Part shown: positions 17,400 through 25,690 of the stretch, one piece after another | Numbering within the stretch: the stretch's first letter is position 1 | Layout: each line of letters starts with the position of its first letter | Source: Bacteroidales bacterium | GTDB taxonomy: Bacteria > Bacteroidota > Bacteroidia > Bacteroidales > JAADJA01 | Reading direction: 5' to 3' | DNA: 64,000 nucleotides | NCBI GenBank assembly: GCA_016783885.1 | Contig: JADHVR010000004.1 | Coordinates: 1-64,000 of the forward strand | Notes under the pieces: model-generated | The model's database searches: none | Told to the model about the DNA's origin: nothing | The model's input: only the letters and a program-made list of their open reading frames with translations | Position numbers and translations under genes: made by a program

Positions 17400-17763
17400 A
17401 TGTGCGGTGGCCTTCGCCTTGTTGCTAACTACTGGATAACCACCACCCTATGCCTCTTATTTCCACTTTGGGCATAGTTGCCTGCTAAATTATGTGTTTG
17501 AAAAATAAAGAGATATAAGTTTTGGTTTCCTGTTGTCATTTTGTTAATGGTGTTTATATGATTGCTAAAGTACATATTTTTTTTATAATACAAAGATAAT
17601 TTTATGAATTTATCATATCGCCAGGCGAAGTAACCCTGAAGTTTAATGCCGGTGTGAAATAGTTTTGTAAAATTAAGAGCCAGGAACCAGGAAAAAAGTT
17701 TTCCCCTTTGGAGGAACGAAAATGGGGTCAATAGAAAATCCAGCAAATACGGGAATAGTCAAT

Positions 17764-17917
17764 AATTAGAGACTGTCTTTAAACTATTGAAGTTATAAAA
17801 ATCAAAAAAATTAATACCAAAATTCCCCATTGTAGGGGGGAAACAGGGGGGTTAAAATGAGCAATATATTTATTTTTTTGATTTTTGCCGACTTTATGGA
17901 CAAACACTAATTAGAGA
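17764..17917. mobile_element. MITE-like hairpin element with 9-bp flanking direct repeats
   Basis: AATTAGAGA occurs at 17764-17772 and again at 17909-17917. Between them lies an element of about 136 bases whose halves are imperfect inverted repeats, best seen in AAAAATCAAAAAAATTAA on the left and TTTATTTTTTTGATTTTT on the right, with a G/C-rich centre (CCCCATTGTAGGGGGG). No transposase is present. The direct repeats could be target-site duplications; the terminal repeats are poor, so this is tentative. Confidence 0.35.
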
Positions 17918-18061
17918 GTGTGTTGACTGAGAATTATATCACAATTCCCTGAAAATTTAGATTCTTTCCAAATTAAGAAAATTAGCAAAAACATCTCTAT
18001 CTTTTAAAATGTTTATATTTTTGCCACTGTTAATTAATTAACATTACAAAAAGTTATAACC

Positions 18062-19039
18062 GTGAACGACGTAGTAATATTTGCTGTAGCTTCACTTGGT
18101 GCAATAGGTCTGATAGCAGCAGTGATCCTTTATTTTGTTGCCCGGAAATTCAAAGTATATGAAGATCCGAAGATTGATGAAGTTGAAGAATCGTTACCAT
18201 CAGCCAACTGTGGTGGATGTGGTTTTGCCGGTTGCCGGGCTTTTGCCGAAGCAGCCGTAAACCAGGGTAATCAGAAAGGTAATCTTGAAGGACTGAATTG
18301 TCCGGTTGGCGGTAATGATGTTATGGCTGAAGTGGCTAAAATCCTCGGATTAGAGGTCGAAGAACAAGAACCATTAATAGCCGTTGTCAGGTGCAATGGT
18401 TCTTTTACAAATTCACCAAAAAAAGTCGCTTACGAAGGTGCCAATAGTTGTGCTTTTGCGCATAGCCTTTTCGGCGGAGAAGGTGGCTGCCCGTTTGGTT
18501 GCTTAGGACTCAGGGACTGTGTGGTTGTATGTAACTTCGATGCTATTCACATGAATCCCGAAACCGGTTTGCCTGAAGTAAATGATAAATGTGTAGCCTG
18601 TGGTGCATGTGTGGAAGCTTGTCCGAGAGACATTATTGAATTACGACCTAAGGGTAAAAAAGGCAGAAGGATATTTGTTAGTTGCATGAACGAAGAAAAA
18701 GGTGGCATAGCAAGGAAAAATTGCAAAGTAGCTTGTATAGGATGCGGTAAGTGCGAAAAAGTATGTGAATTTGATGCCATTACTATTAAAAACAATCTTT
18801 CTTACATCGATCCTGCAAAGTGCAGGCTTTGCAGAAAGTGCGTAGAGGTTTGTCCCACAAATGCAATCTGGGAGCTTAACTTTCCGCCAAGAAAACCGAA
18901 ACCGATTAAACCGGCTGAATCTGAAAAACCCACAGAAAAAAAGGAGACTGTTACAAAAGAAACGGTTCTTGATGCTAAAGCAAAAGATAAAGATAACAGA
19001 CCGGAAAAACCCGGAACCGGAGAGGAGAGTGGTGAATAG
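18062..19039 (+). CDS. rnfB: Rnf complex iron-sulfur subunit RnfB
   Basis: 325 residues from a GTG start. An N-terminal membrane helix (VVIFAVASLGAIGLIAAVILYFVA) is followed by the 4Fe-4S domain with NCGGCGFAGCRAFAEA, a further Cys-rich segment (CAFAHSLFGGEGGCPFGCLGLRDC), and two ferredoxin motifs (CVACGACVEACP, CRLCRKCVEVCP). RnfB takes electrons from reduced ferredoxin and passes them to the rest of the complex. The C-terminus carries a charged Lys/Glu/Pro tail of about 50 residues. First gene of a six-gene operon; rseC, its usual partner, is 16 kb upstream. A heptanucleotide tract follows the stop. Confidence 0.96.
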   Translation: MNDVVIFAVASLGAIGLIAAVILYFVARKFKVYEDPKIDEVEESLPSANCGGCGFAGCRAFAEAAVNQGNQKGNLEGLNCPVGGNDVMAEVAKILGLEVEEQEPLIAVVRCNGSFTNSPKKVAYEGANSCAFAHSLFGGEGGCPFGCLGLRDCVVVCNFDAIHMNPETGLPEVNDKCVACGACVEACPRDIIELRPKGKKGRRIFVSCMNEEKGGIARKNCKVACIGCGKCEKVCEFDAITIKNNLSYIDPAKCRLCRKCVEVCPTNAIWELNFPPRKPKPIKPAESEKPTEKKETVTKETVLDAKAKDKDNRPEKPGTGEESGE

Positions 19040-19059
19040 TGAATAGTAATGTTGACTTG

Positions 19060-19085
19060 AAATCTAAAATCTAAAATCTAAAATC
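19060..19085. repeat. Heptanucleotide tract (AAATCTA)3
   Basis: Three perfect AAATCTA units and a partial fourth in the rnfB-rnfC spacer, preceded by GTGAATA twice at 19032-19045. The reverse complement, TTTTAGA three times, lies between rnfE and rnfA. Confidence 0.8.
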
Positions 19086-19096
19086 GTAAATATTAA

Positions 19097-20437
19097 ATGG
19101 GTTCGTTAAAGACATTCAAACCCGGAGGTGTTCATCCGGCAGAGAATAAGCTATCGAAAGACCGGCAGATAGAAATATTGCCGATTCCTAAAGTTGCTTA
19201 TATCCCATTTTCACAGCATCTTGGAGCGCCGGCTAAAGTTTTGGTTAACCGTGGCGACCAGGTGAAAGCAGGGCAGCTTATTGCTAAAGGTGAGGCTTTT
19301 ATTTCTGCCAATATACACTCCTCTGTTTCAGGAAAGGTTAAAAAAATTGATAATGTAATCGATACAAGCGGATACCGGAAATCTGCCGTGGTTATTGATG
19401 TTGAAGGCGATGAATGGGAAGATACAATTGACAGAAGTGATGAAATAAAGAAGGATATCACACTCAGCCAAAAAGAGATCATCGACAAGATCAATGCTAT
19501 GGGGGTTGTCGGGCTTGGTGGCGCAGCATTCCCTTCTCATGTTAAATTAATGGTTCCTGATGGTAAAAAAGCCGAAGTGCTTATTATAAATGGAGTGGAG
19601 TGTGAACCGTACCTTACTTCCGATCACATGCTTATGATGGAAAAAGGTGAGCAGATACTGACAGGAACAAAGATTTTAATGAGAGCATTAGGTGTTGCCA
19701 AAGCCATGATTGGGATTGAGAATAACAAACCTGATGTGATTGAATATTTAACAGAATTGGCAAAAGACTACGAAGGAATTGAAGTTTATGCACTAAAAGT
19801 GAAATACCCGCAAGGCGCTGAAAAGCAACTTATAAAAGCATTAACTAACAGGGAAGTGCCTTCCGGTAAACTTCCGGTTGAGGTTGGTGCTGTTGTAAAT
19901 AATGCAGGTACTGCCTATGCAGTGTATGAAGCTGTTCAAAAGAACAAACCGCTTTTTGAAAGGGTCGTAACCATAACGGGCAAGTCGGTTAAAAATCCTT
20001 CAAACTGGCTGGTGCGTATTGGTACACCTATATCAGATCTGATTGAAGCTGCCGGAGGATTACCTGAAGATACGGGTAAGGTTATCGGTGGCGGTCCTAT
20101 GATGGGTAAGGCATTAACTTCACTTGATGTGCCTGTTGTTAAAGGCACTTCAGGAATACTGATAATGAAGGAGGAAGAATCCGACAGGGAAATTATCAAG
20201 AATTGTATCCGATGTTCAAAGTGTGTTTCTGTTTGCCCTATGGGACTTGAACCTTATTTGATTGAAAAAACAGTGATGATAGAAGACTATGAAAGAACAG
20301 AAGCAGAAAGGGTTATGGATTGTATTGAATGTGGTTCGTGTCAATATACTTGTCCGGCAAATCGTCAATTGCTTGACTACATCAGGCTTGGTAAAAATAT
20401 AGTCGGACAAATCATTAGAACAAGGTCGAAAAAATGA
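19097..20437 (+). CDS. rnfC: Rnf complex subunit RnfC (NADH-binding)
   Basis: 446 residues, typical length. N-terminal GGVHPAENK signature, biotinyl-lipoyl-like fold (AKGEAFISANIHSSVSGKV), Rossmann/FMN region with GLGGAAFPSHVKLM and NGVECEPYLTSDHMLM, SLBB segment, and two 4Fe-4S motifs near the C-terminus (CIRCSKCVSVCPMG, CIECGSCQYTCPA). It is the peripheral subunit that reduces NAD+ (or oxidises NADH) on the cytosolic face. Lies between rnfB and rnfD in the canonical Bacteroidota order. Confidence 0.97.
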   Translation: MGSLKTFKPGGVHPAENKLSKDRQIEILPIPKVAYIPFSQHLGAPAKVLVNRGDQVKAGQLIAKGEAFISANIHSSVSGKVKKIDNVIDTSGYRKSAVVIDVEGDEWEDTIDRSDEIKKDITLSQKEIIDKINAMGVVGLGGAAFPSHVKLMVPDGKKAEVLIINGVECEPYLTSDHMLMMEKGEQILTGTKILMRALGVAKAMIGIENNKPDVIEYLTELAKDYEGIEVYALKVKYPQGAEKQLIKALTNREVPSGKLPVEVGAVVNNAGTAYAVYEAVQKNKPLFERVVTITGKSVKNPSNWLVRIGTPISDLIEAAGGLPEDTGKVIGGGPMMGKALTSLDVPVVKGTSGILIMKEEESDREIIKNCIRCSKCVSVCPMGLEPYLIEKTVMIEDYERTEAERVMDCIECGSCQYTCPANRQLLDYIRLGKNIVGQIIRTRSKK

Positions 20438-20491
20438 TTTAGTTATTTTAAAAATAGATATTTGGTTTTTGGATTTAGAAATTAACAACTT

Positions 20492-21535
20492 ATGAATATA
20501 TTAAGAGTTTCAGGTTCTCCTCATGTTCACACCGATAACTCGGTAAACAAGATCATGTACGGCGTTATTTACGCAATGATCCCGGCTGCCCTTGTTTCAA
20601 TTTATTTCTTTGGCCTCAGTGCTGTAAGGGTTCTTTTGATCTCTGTTGTTGCTTGTTTACTGGTAGAATATCTTATTCAAAAATATTTACTTAAAAGTGA
20701 GATCAGCATAACTGACGGCTCTGCAATTATCACAGGTGTCTTGCTTGCTTTTAATGTACCTTGTAATTTACCATGGTGGATTATTATAATCGGCGCTATT
20801 GTAGCTATCGGAATAGGGAAAATGTCGTTTGGGGGTCTGGGTAAAAATATTTTTAATCCTGCATTGGTGGGCAGGGTTTTCCTGTTAATATCATTCCCGG
20901 TTCAGATGACAAGCTGGCCGGTTCCAAAACCATTGTTTACCAAAGCTGTTACCGATGCTATTACCGGACCGACACCATTGGGAGCATTAAAAGGAGAACT
21001 TTATAAGGAAGGGGCAACAATTCAGAAAGTGATGCAGGATGGGATAACATATATACAGGATGGAGTTGAAGTAACTTACAGAATACCCTCTTATGTTGAT
21101 CAATTGCTTGGTAATATGGGAGGATCGCTCGGTGAAATATCGGCAATTGCATTGCTGATAGGTGCAATTTATATGTTGTTCAGGAAAATTATTACGTGGC
21201 ACATTCCTGCGGGATATCTCGGAAGTGCGATTATTTTCTCAGGCATTCTATGGTTAGCCGATCCTTCATATTTCATTGATCCTTTGTTTCATCTAATAAC
21301 AGGAGGTATGATGCTGGGTGTGTTCTTTATGGCGACGGATATGGTTACTTCACCGATGTCGGCTAAAGGGCAGTTGATATTTGGAGCAGGAGCAGGTATA
21401 TTAACGATATTGATCAGGGTGTTCGGTGCATATCCCGAAGGTGTTTCATTTGCAATTCTGATAATGAATGCTTTTGTACCGTTGATAGATAGAGGATTTA
21501 AGCCGAAAAGGTTTGGAGAAACGGTTAAGAATTAA
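20492..21535 (+). CDS. rnfD: Rnf complex membrane subunit RnfD
   Basis: 347 residues, around nine membrane helices. FMN is covalently bound through a Thr in the motif TGPTPLGALK (about T161). FGGLGKNIFNPALVGRVFLL and MATDMVTSPMSAKGQLIFG are characteristic of the NqrB/RnfD family. It forms part of the ion-translocating core with RnfA and RnfE. The stop is followed by a short NNACAAT-type heptamer tract leading to rnfG. Confidence 0.97.
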   Translation: MNILRVSGSPHVHTDNSVNKIMYGVIYAMIPAALVSIYFFGLSAVRVLLISVVACLLVEYLIQKYLLKSEISITDGSAIITGVLLAFNVPCNLPWWIIIIGAIVAIGIGKMSFGGLGKNIFNPALVGRVFLLISFPVQMTSWPVPKPLFTKAVTDAITGPTPLGALKGELYKEGATIQKVMQDGITYIQDGVEVTYRIPSYVDQLLGNMGGSLGEISAIALLIGAIYMLFRKIITWHIPAGYLGSAIIFSGILWLADPSYFIDPLFHLITGGMMLGVFFMATDMVTSPMSAKGQLIFGAGAGILTILIRVFGAYPEGVSFAILIMNAFVPLIDRGFKPKRFGETVKN

Positions 21536-21563
21536 TAAACAATTAACAATAGACAATCAAAAA

Positions 21564-22211
21564 ATGGCAAAAAAAGAATCGTCATTCGTAAATATGGTTT
21601 TAACGCTCTTTGTGGTAACTGCCATTGCTGCACTTACGCTTGGTGGTGTTTATACGGTTACAAAAGAGCCGATAGCAATTGCTAAACTGCTGAAAATAGA
21701 AAAAGCAATCAGTGAAGTGCTTCCTGAATTTGATAATATAAGTGAGTATAAAATTTTACCGGAAGGTGGAAGTGATTCTTTAACATTTTTTAAAGCGACA
21801 AAAAATGGTGAGGAAGTCGGCACTGCAATCAAGACTTATACTGATAGAGGCTTTAGCGGCAGGGTCTGGATCATGGTTGGGTTAAATCCGGAAGGTGTTA
21901 TCAATAATACAGCCGTGCTCGAACATAAAGAAACTCCCGGACTTGGCGATAAAATGGATAAAACGAAATCTGATTGGAGCAATCAGTTTAATGGGAAAAA
22001 CCCGACGGAATTTAAACTAAAAGTAACAAAAAATGGAGGTGATGTAGATGCTATCACAGCCGCTACCATCAGCTCACGTGCTTTCTGCGATGCAGTTCAA
22101 AGGGCTTATGATGAGTTTAAGAAGCAAGAGTCAAGAATCAAGAGTCAAGAACCAAGAGTCAAGAATCAAGAATCAAGAGTCAAGAACCAAGAAGCAAGAA
22201 CCAAAAAATAA
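21564..22211 (+). CDS. rnfG: Rnf complex FMN-binding subunit RnfG with repeat-derived C-terminal tail
   Basis: The track ORF starts at 21513, inside rnfD; the better start is ATG 21564 (MAKKESSFV), giving 215 residues. One membrane helix (MVLTLFVVTAIAALTLGGVYTV), then the periplasmic FMN domain with EHKETPGLGDKM and the flavinylation motif DAITAATISSRA (about T168). After residue ~187 the protein ends in a 7-residue-periodic tail (VKNQESR VKNQEAR) encoded by a heptanucleotide array (CAAGANN), which is not part of the family fold. The tail seems to be gained from the repeat array that flanks the inserted four-helix-bundle gene. Confidence 0.95.
   Translation: MAKKESSFVNMVLTLFVVTAIAALTLGGVYTVTKEPIAIAKLLKIEKAISEVLPEFDNISEYKILPEGGSDSLTFFKATKNGEEVGTAIKTYTDRGFSGRVWIMVGLNPEGVINNTAVLEHKETPGLGDKMDKTKSDWSNQFNGKNPTEFKLKVTKNGGDVDAITAATISSRAFCDAVQRAYDEFKKQESRIKSQEPRVKNQESRVKNQEARTKK
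22125..22208. repeat. (CAAGANN)11 heptanucleotide array, left arm
   Basis: Eleven consecutive 7-base units CAAGANN plus a degenerate twelfth (CAAAAAA), overlapping the 3' end of rnfG. Units are CAAGAGT, CAAGAAT, CAAGAAC and CAAGAAG. Positions 22146-22172 can pair with 22668-22694 over 27 bases with one mismatch. Confidence 0.92.
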
Positions 22212-22256
22212 GAAATAAGAATTAAGATTATAATTAACTAAATAAAATATCATAAG

Positions 22257-22649
22257 ATGCATAATTTTAAGGAATTGAAAATTTGGCAAAAATCAAGAGT
22301 TCTAACAAAAAAAATATATTTATTAATAAAAGATTATCCTGAAGAAGAGAAATTTGGACTTGTTAGCCAGATTAGGAGATCGGCTATTTCAATTCCTTCG
22401 AATATAGCTGAAGGTTCAGGAAGAAATTCTGATCGGGATTTTCGTAGATTTTTAAATATTGCTCTTTCATCAGCATTCGAACTTGAAACACAGATTATAC
22501 TATCTTTTGATTTAGATTATCTGTTAGAAATAGATTATTTAAAAATTTCTGAGGAAATACAGGAGGTCCAAAAAATGATATTCGGATTTAGAAAATCATT
22601 AAGTAAAGTAAATAAGTCTTATAATTTTTTATTATCATTATTATTTTAA
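22257..22649 (+). CDS. Four-helix-bundle protein of the 23S rRNA IVS family
   Basis: 130 residues. FKELKIWQKSRVLTKKIY at the N-terminus, FGLVSQIRRSAISIPSNIAEG and the C-terminal helices match the S23/four-helix-bundle family (TIGR02436, PF05635), known from intervening sequences in 23S rRNA genes and related to the Avd accessory protein of diversity-generating retroelements. It splits the rnf operon between rnfG and rnfE, on the same strand, and lies in the loop of an inverted pair of heptanucleotide arrays. No reverse transcriptase or variable repeat is nearby. The molecular role of such free-standing copies is unknown; nucleic-acid binding is inferred from relatives. Confidence 0.93.
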   Translation: MHNFKELKIWQKSRVLTKKIYLLIKDYPEEEKFGLVSQIRRSAISIPSNIAEGSGRNSDRDFRRFLNIALSSAFELETQIILSFDLDYLLEIDYLKISEEIQEVQKMIFGFRKSLSKVNKSYNFLLSLLF

Positions 22650-22666
22650 ATATATCATAAATCAAT

Positions 22667-22701
22667 TTTCTTGATTCTTGAATCTTGGTTCTTGTATCTT
22701 T
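22667..22701. repeat. (NNTCTTG)4 heptanucleotide array, right inverted arm
   Basis: Four units TTTCTTG, ATTCTTG, AATCTTG, GTTCTTG and a degenerate fifth, inverted relative to the left array. Lies between the four-helix-bundle gene and rnfE and ends 14 bases before the rnfE start codon. Confidence 0.92.
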
Positions 22702-22715
22702 TAATATTTATAAAT

Positions 22716-23300
22716 ATGAATCAGTTACAAAATTTCACTAAAGGTTTTATAAAGGACAACCCGGTATTCGTATTACTTCTCGGGCTTTGTCCGACACTGG
22801 GGGTTACTACTACAGCAATTAACGGATTAGGAATGGGATTGGCGACTACGTTTGTTCTTGTAATGTCGAATTTGGTAGTATCACTTATTAAAAATTTAAT
22901 TCCCGACAAGGTCAGGATCCCGTCGTTCATTGTAATAATTGCATCCTTTGTTACGATTGTTGAACTTACAATGCAGGCATACACACCTGCATTGTTTGAA
23001 GCGCTGGGATTATTTATTCCGCTTATTGTTGTTAACTGTATTGTGCTTGGCAGGGCAGAAGCATTTGCATCTAAGAATAATATTATCTCTTCTGTCATTG
23101 ATGGACTTGGAATGGGATTAGGTTTTGCTTTTGCTTTGTTCTTGCTTGGTGCTGTGAGAGAGATTTTGGGAAGCGGTGCAATTTTAAGCATGAAATTTAT
23201 CCAGGGAGATGGAGTGCTGGTGTTTATATTACCGCCAGGTGCTTTTATTGCTCTTGGATATTTAATTGCGATAATGAACAGGTTGAAGAAAACGACATAA
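22716..23300 (+). CDS. rnfE: Rnf complex membrane subunit RnfE
   Basis: The track ORF begins at 22671 within the repeat arm; the family start is ATG 22716 ([19 protein letters not shown]), giving 194 residues. Six membrane helices; [20 protein letters not shown] and [12 protein letters not shown] are typical of NqrD/RnfE. It builds the ion channel core with RnfA. The insert upstream leaves only a short leader derived from the repeat arm, so its expression may depend on read-through across the inserted hairpin. Confidence 0.96.
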   Translation: MNQLQNFTKGFIKDNPVFVLLLGLCPTLGVTTTAINGLGMGLATTFVLVMSNLVVSLIKNLIPDKVRIPSFIVIIASFVTIVELTMQAYTPALFEALGLFIPLIVVNCIVLGRAEAFASKNNIISSVIDGLGMGLGFAFALFLLGAVREILGSGAILSMKFIQGDGVLVFILPPGAFIALGYLIAIMNRLKKTT

Positions 23301-23304
23301 AGAA

Positions 23305-23325
23305 TTTTAGATTTTAGATTTTAGA
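23305..23325. repeat. Heptanucleotide tract (TTTTAGA)3
   Basis: Three perfect TTTTAGA units just after rnfE, the inverse of the tract between rnfB and rnfC. A second heptamer run (ATCAATA-type) precedes rnfA at about 23344-23376. Confidence 0.8.
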
Positions 23326-23376
23326 TTTTTTAAATTGCAAAATAGTCAATAGAAAATAATCAATAATCAATAAAAA

Positions 23377-23949
23377 ATGACATACATCATCATCATCATC
23401 GGGGCGATATTTGTAAATAACATAGTTCTGAACCAGTTTCTCGGGATTTGCCCGTTTATTGGAGTTTCTAAAAAGATCAATACAGCTATCGGAATGAGTG
23501 GAGCAGTATTATTTGTAATGACATTAGCTACAATTGTAACATGGTTAATTCAGAATTATGTATTGAATCCATTCGGAATTCAATTTCTCCAAACTATTAC
23601 GTTTATCCTTGTAATAGCTTCACTTGTGCAGATGGTGGAGATCATCCTTAAAAAAGTCAGTCCTGCTTTGTTTCAGGCATTGGGTATTTTCCTTCCGCTT
23701 ATCACAACTAACTGTGCTGTACTTGGTGTTGCCATCCTGACAATCCAGAAAGATTTTAACTTGATGGAAGGTGTTGTTTTTGCTATTGCCAATGCTATTG
23801 GTTTTGGTTTGGCATTAGTATTATTTTCCGGTATTCGAGAACATCTGGAATTAATGGAGGTTCCAAAAGGTATGCGAGGCGTACCCATTGCCCTTATTTC
23901 TGCAGGTATTCTTGCACTGGCTTTTATGGGGTTTGCTAATTTGGTATAG
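23377..23949 (+). CDS. rnfA: Rnf complex membrane subunit RnfA
   Basis: 190 residues, six membrane helices, homologous to RnfE with opposite topology. [21 protein letters not shown] and [15 protein letters not shown] are hallmark segments. It is the last gene of the operon (B-C-D-G-E-A). A hairpin follows at 23957-23987, and the next gene is convergent. Confidence 0.97.
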   Translation: MTYIIIIIGAIFVNNIVLNQFLGICPFIGVSKKINTAIGMSGAVLFVMTLATIVTWLIQNYVLNPFGIQFLQTITFILVIASLVQMVEIILKKVSPALFQALGIFLPLITTNCAVLGVAILTIQKDFNLMEGVVFAIANAIGFGLALVLFSGIREHLELMEVPKGMRGVPIALISAGILALAFMGFANLV

Positions 23950-23956
23950 TGATTTT

Positions 23957-23987
23957 ATAGTTCTTAGAACTTCAAACATCGAACTAT
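23957..23987. terminator. Hairpin between rnfA and a convergent gene
   Basis: ATAGTTC at 23957-23963 pairs with GAACTAT at 23981-23987 around a 17-base loop that contains part of a smaller palindrome (GTTCTTAGAAC). It sits exactly between two convergent stops, where a bidirectional terminator is expected; no T tract is evident. Confidence 0.4.
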
Positions 23988-25457
23988 CTAATCCGGTACC
24001 TGGCTATTCGCTCCGACATTCCCAATCCAAACATCATTCTTGTCCGGGTTATTCACCTTTCCGTCCATATCCATGTCGCCGGATTTGTAACCATTTGTTC
24101 CTACCTGTATAACCCAGACATTTGATTTATCGTTTGAATTAACTTGTCCGTCAGCATCTCCGTCTCCGCCAAACATACCCCATATACCGGGCGCAATTTC
24201 TTTTTGCCCTGGGGCAGCGCCATAAGCCTGACCGGAACCGGTAGTAAAGTCATAACTGTAAACACCACCTGATTCTGTTAAGGGATTGGCTGACATTATG
24301 CCAAGATGGTTTCTGTGCCATAAAACTACAAACAAATTATGAATGATTGAATGAGAGAATGAGAGAATGCTTGTGCCGTCCAATCCTACAACAGAACCAT
24401 CATTTAACAGGAAGGCTGCCTGCCGGGCAATCATTGTTTCGCCGGTTGCCAATGAGGCATTTGTCGTATCGCGCAATTCAATTAGAACCCAATCAACAAT
24501 ATCAGCATTTGGTATTGCAGTAACGCTTTCGGTACCTGCATAATCCCAAGGAGCGATATTATAAGGTTGAGCCAACGGGAGATTGCCATCAGCTGCAATA
24601 TTAGTATTCATGCCCGTATCATTAAAAGGTCCTTCTAAGAAAATTTTTAAATTCATTCTGATACCATCCTCCCATCCTCTTAATCTTGCCATCATCCACC
24701 ATACTGCTTTTCCTTTTTGAATGGACGACAGCTCATTAACATGGCCACAGCCAGCACCATTATATGCTGAATGTTGAACAGGTATTGTATCTCCCTCATA
24801 AATATAATAATTCATTTCACCATTATACCAACAATCAATATCAGCAAAGTCAAATAAAACTTTGTTATTATCAATACAATATTGTCTGATCATTTGGTTA
24901 CGTAGATATCTATTATATCCGTTAATTCCATTATATTGGGCATTGCCTGTAAAGTAAACAAATGTAACGTTAGGAAAAGCTGCTTCGAAAGATGTAATAG
25001 AATCTAGGTATTGCTGAACTTTATCTGTAGTCCAGGTATTTAATTCAGTGCACCACGACCATGCAGATACATTGATTTCGGGATTATTATTTAGGACATT
25101 GTGTGTCCATCCCCAACCTTGAGTGGTATACCAATAACCTTCAGGGGTTATGTATGTAAAATTTTCCTGCCCGTCGAAAATGCAAAGTGCACCTGCTGAA
25201 TCAGGAAGATATTTAAATCCGATTTCAACGTCAAGTAACGTGTCGGTGTTTTCAAGGTATTCAATGCCGCAAGTTAGCTGATGACCATGCGATGTATGTG
25301 CATAATGCCATTTAATATTTTCCTGGATATCATCAATAACATCTGCCGGAATTTGACCGATATCCGTACAATTATGATCGATGATTATTCCCTGGCTGAA
25401 TGTGGTTTTTGAAATAAGAATGCTTAAAATTGTGAATAATAGCAATATTTTTTTCAT
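23988..25457 (-). CDS. Secreted protein with dockerin-like C-terminal repeats
   Basis: 489 residues. Signal peptide (LLLFTILSILISKTTFSQ); an N-terminal domain of about 240 residues with IDHNCTDIGQIPADVI and WHYAHTSHGHQLTCG that resembles SGNH-hydrolase-like domains in secreted proteins (catalysis not established); then the module FLEGPFNDTGMN ... QPYNIAPWDYAGTESV ... VDWVLIELRD ... WHRNHLGIMSAN, common in Bacteroidota surface proteins. It ends with two acidic, calcium-type loops (GDGDADGQVNSNDKSN, DMDMDGKVNNPDKND) of a dockerin-like pair and the shared ending SQVPD. The same C-terminal block is found in the gene at 44658. Confidence 0.75.
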   Translation of the reverse strand: MKKILLLFTILSILISKTTFSQGIIIDHNCTDIGQIPADVIDDIQENIKWHYAHTSHGHQLTCGIEYLENTDTLLDVEIGFKYLPDSAGALCIFDGQENFTYITPEGYWYTTQGWGWTHNVLNNNPEINVSAWSWCTELNTWTTDKVQQYLDSITSFEAAFPNVTFVYFTGNAQYNGINGYNRYLRNQMIRQYCIDNNKVLFDFADIDCWYNGEMNYYIYEGDTIPVQHSAYNGAGCGHVNELSSIQKGKAVWWMMARLRGWEDGIRMNLKIFLEGPFNDTGMNTNIAADGNLPLAQPYNIAPWDYAGTESVTAIPNADIVDWVLIELRDTTNASLATGETMIARQAAFLLNDGSVVGLDGTSILSFSHSIIHNLFVVLWHRNHLGIMSANPLTESGGVYSYDFTTGSGQAYGAAPGQKEIAPGIWGMFGGDGDADGQVNSNDKSNVWVIQVGTNGYKSGDMDMDGKVNNPDKNDVWIGNVGANSQVPD

Positions 25458-25581
25458 AATAGTTAATAATACGTAATAAAAGATTTAAAGATTGAGTTTT
25501 CTTGTACCTGAAATAAGAAAATTAAAATAGAGAGACGCAAAAATAACAATAAAATTGTAAAATGCAATTTAAATCAGCTAT

Positions 25582-25690
25582 TTATACTGACACTGAACGA
25601 TTTTGCAAAAAGATCACGACATGACTAACGAAACACCAACCCTTTTATGTTTTCATCTATTGCAAAGTTTCATAATTTTTTTATTTTAGC
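25582..25690. repeat. Dispersed ttatactga-type intergenic element; rest of 358-base spacer empty
   Basis: TTATACTGACACTGAA, a TGCAAAA box, ACGACATG and ATTGCAAAGTTT occur in order and recur in the spacer before uvrB (32256-32382), with different filler. I see no gene between 25458 and 25815. The left boundary is clear; the right boundary is approximate. Confidence 0.45.

Larger units (their letters stand above)
17266..18061. other. 796-base spacer without a convincing gene
   Basis: Between the response regulator and rnfB. It holds a long imperfect inverted repeat (17338-17399) and a MITE-like hairpin (17764-17917). The 105-codon ORF in the track at 17429-17746 has no family features and spans low-complexity DNA. 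A TATTTTTG (-7-like) occurs at 18016-18023 ahead of rnfB but with no good -33 TTTG. Confidence 0.6.

Noticed and set aside
17338-17470. Integron attC-like site
   Set aside because: The strong hairpin and GTTAG/CTAAC flanks are suggestive, but the core-site polarity is wrong and no integrase or cassette series is present.
17429-17746. 105-codon minus-strand ORF in the rnf upstream spacer
   Set aside because: Composition and sequence are those of AT-rich spacer DNA; no family motif, no start context, low-complexity start.
21513-21563. Upstream start for rnfG in the ORF track
   Set aside because: It lies within rnfD and the family N-terminus begins at the ATG at 21564.
22257-22649. Diversity-generating retroelement, because the four-helix-bundle protein resembles Avd
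   Set aside because: No reverse transcriptase, template repeat or variable target gene is found nearby.
22671-22715. Upstream start for rnfE in the ORF track
   Set aside because: It is read from the repeat arm; the family start [10 protein letters not shown] is at 22716.
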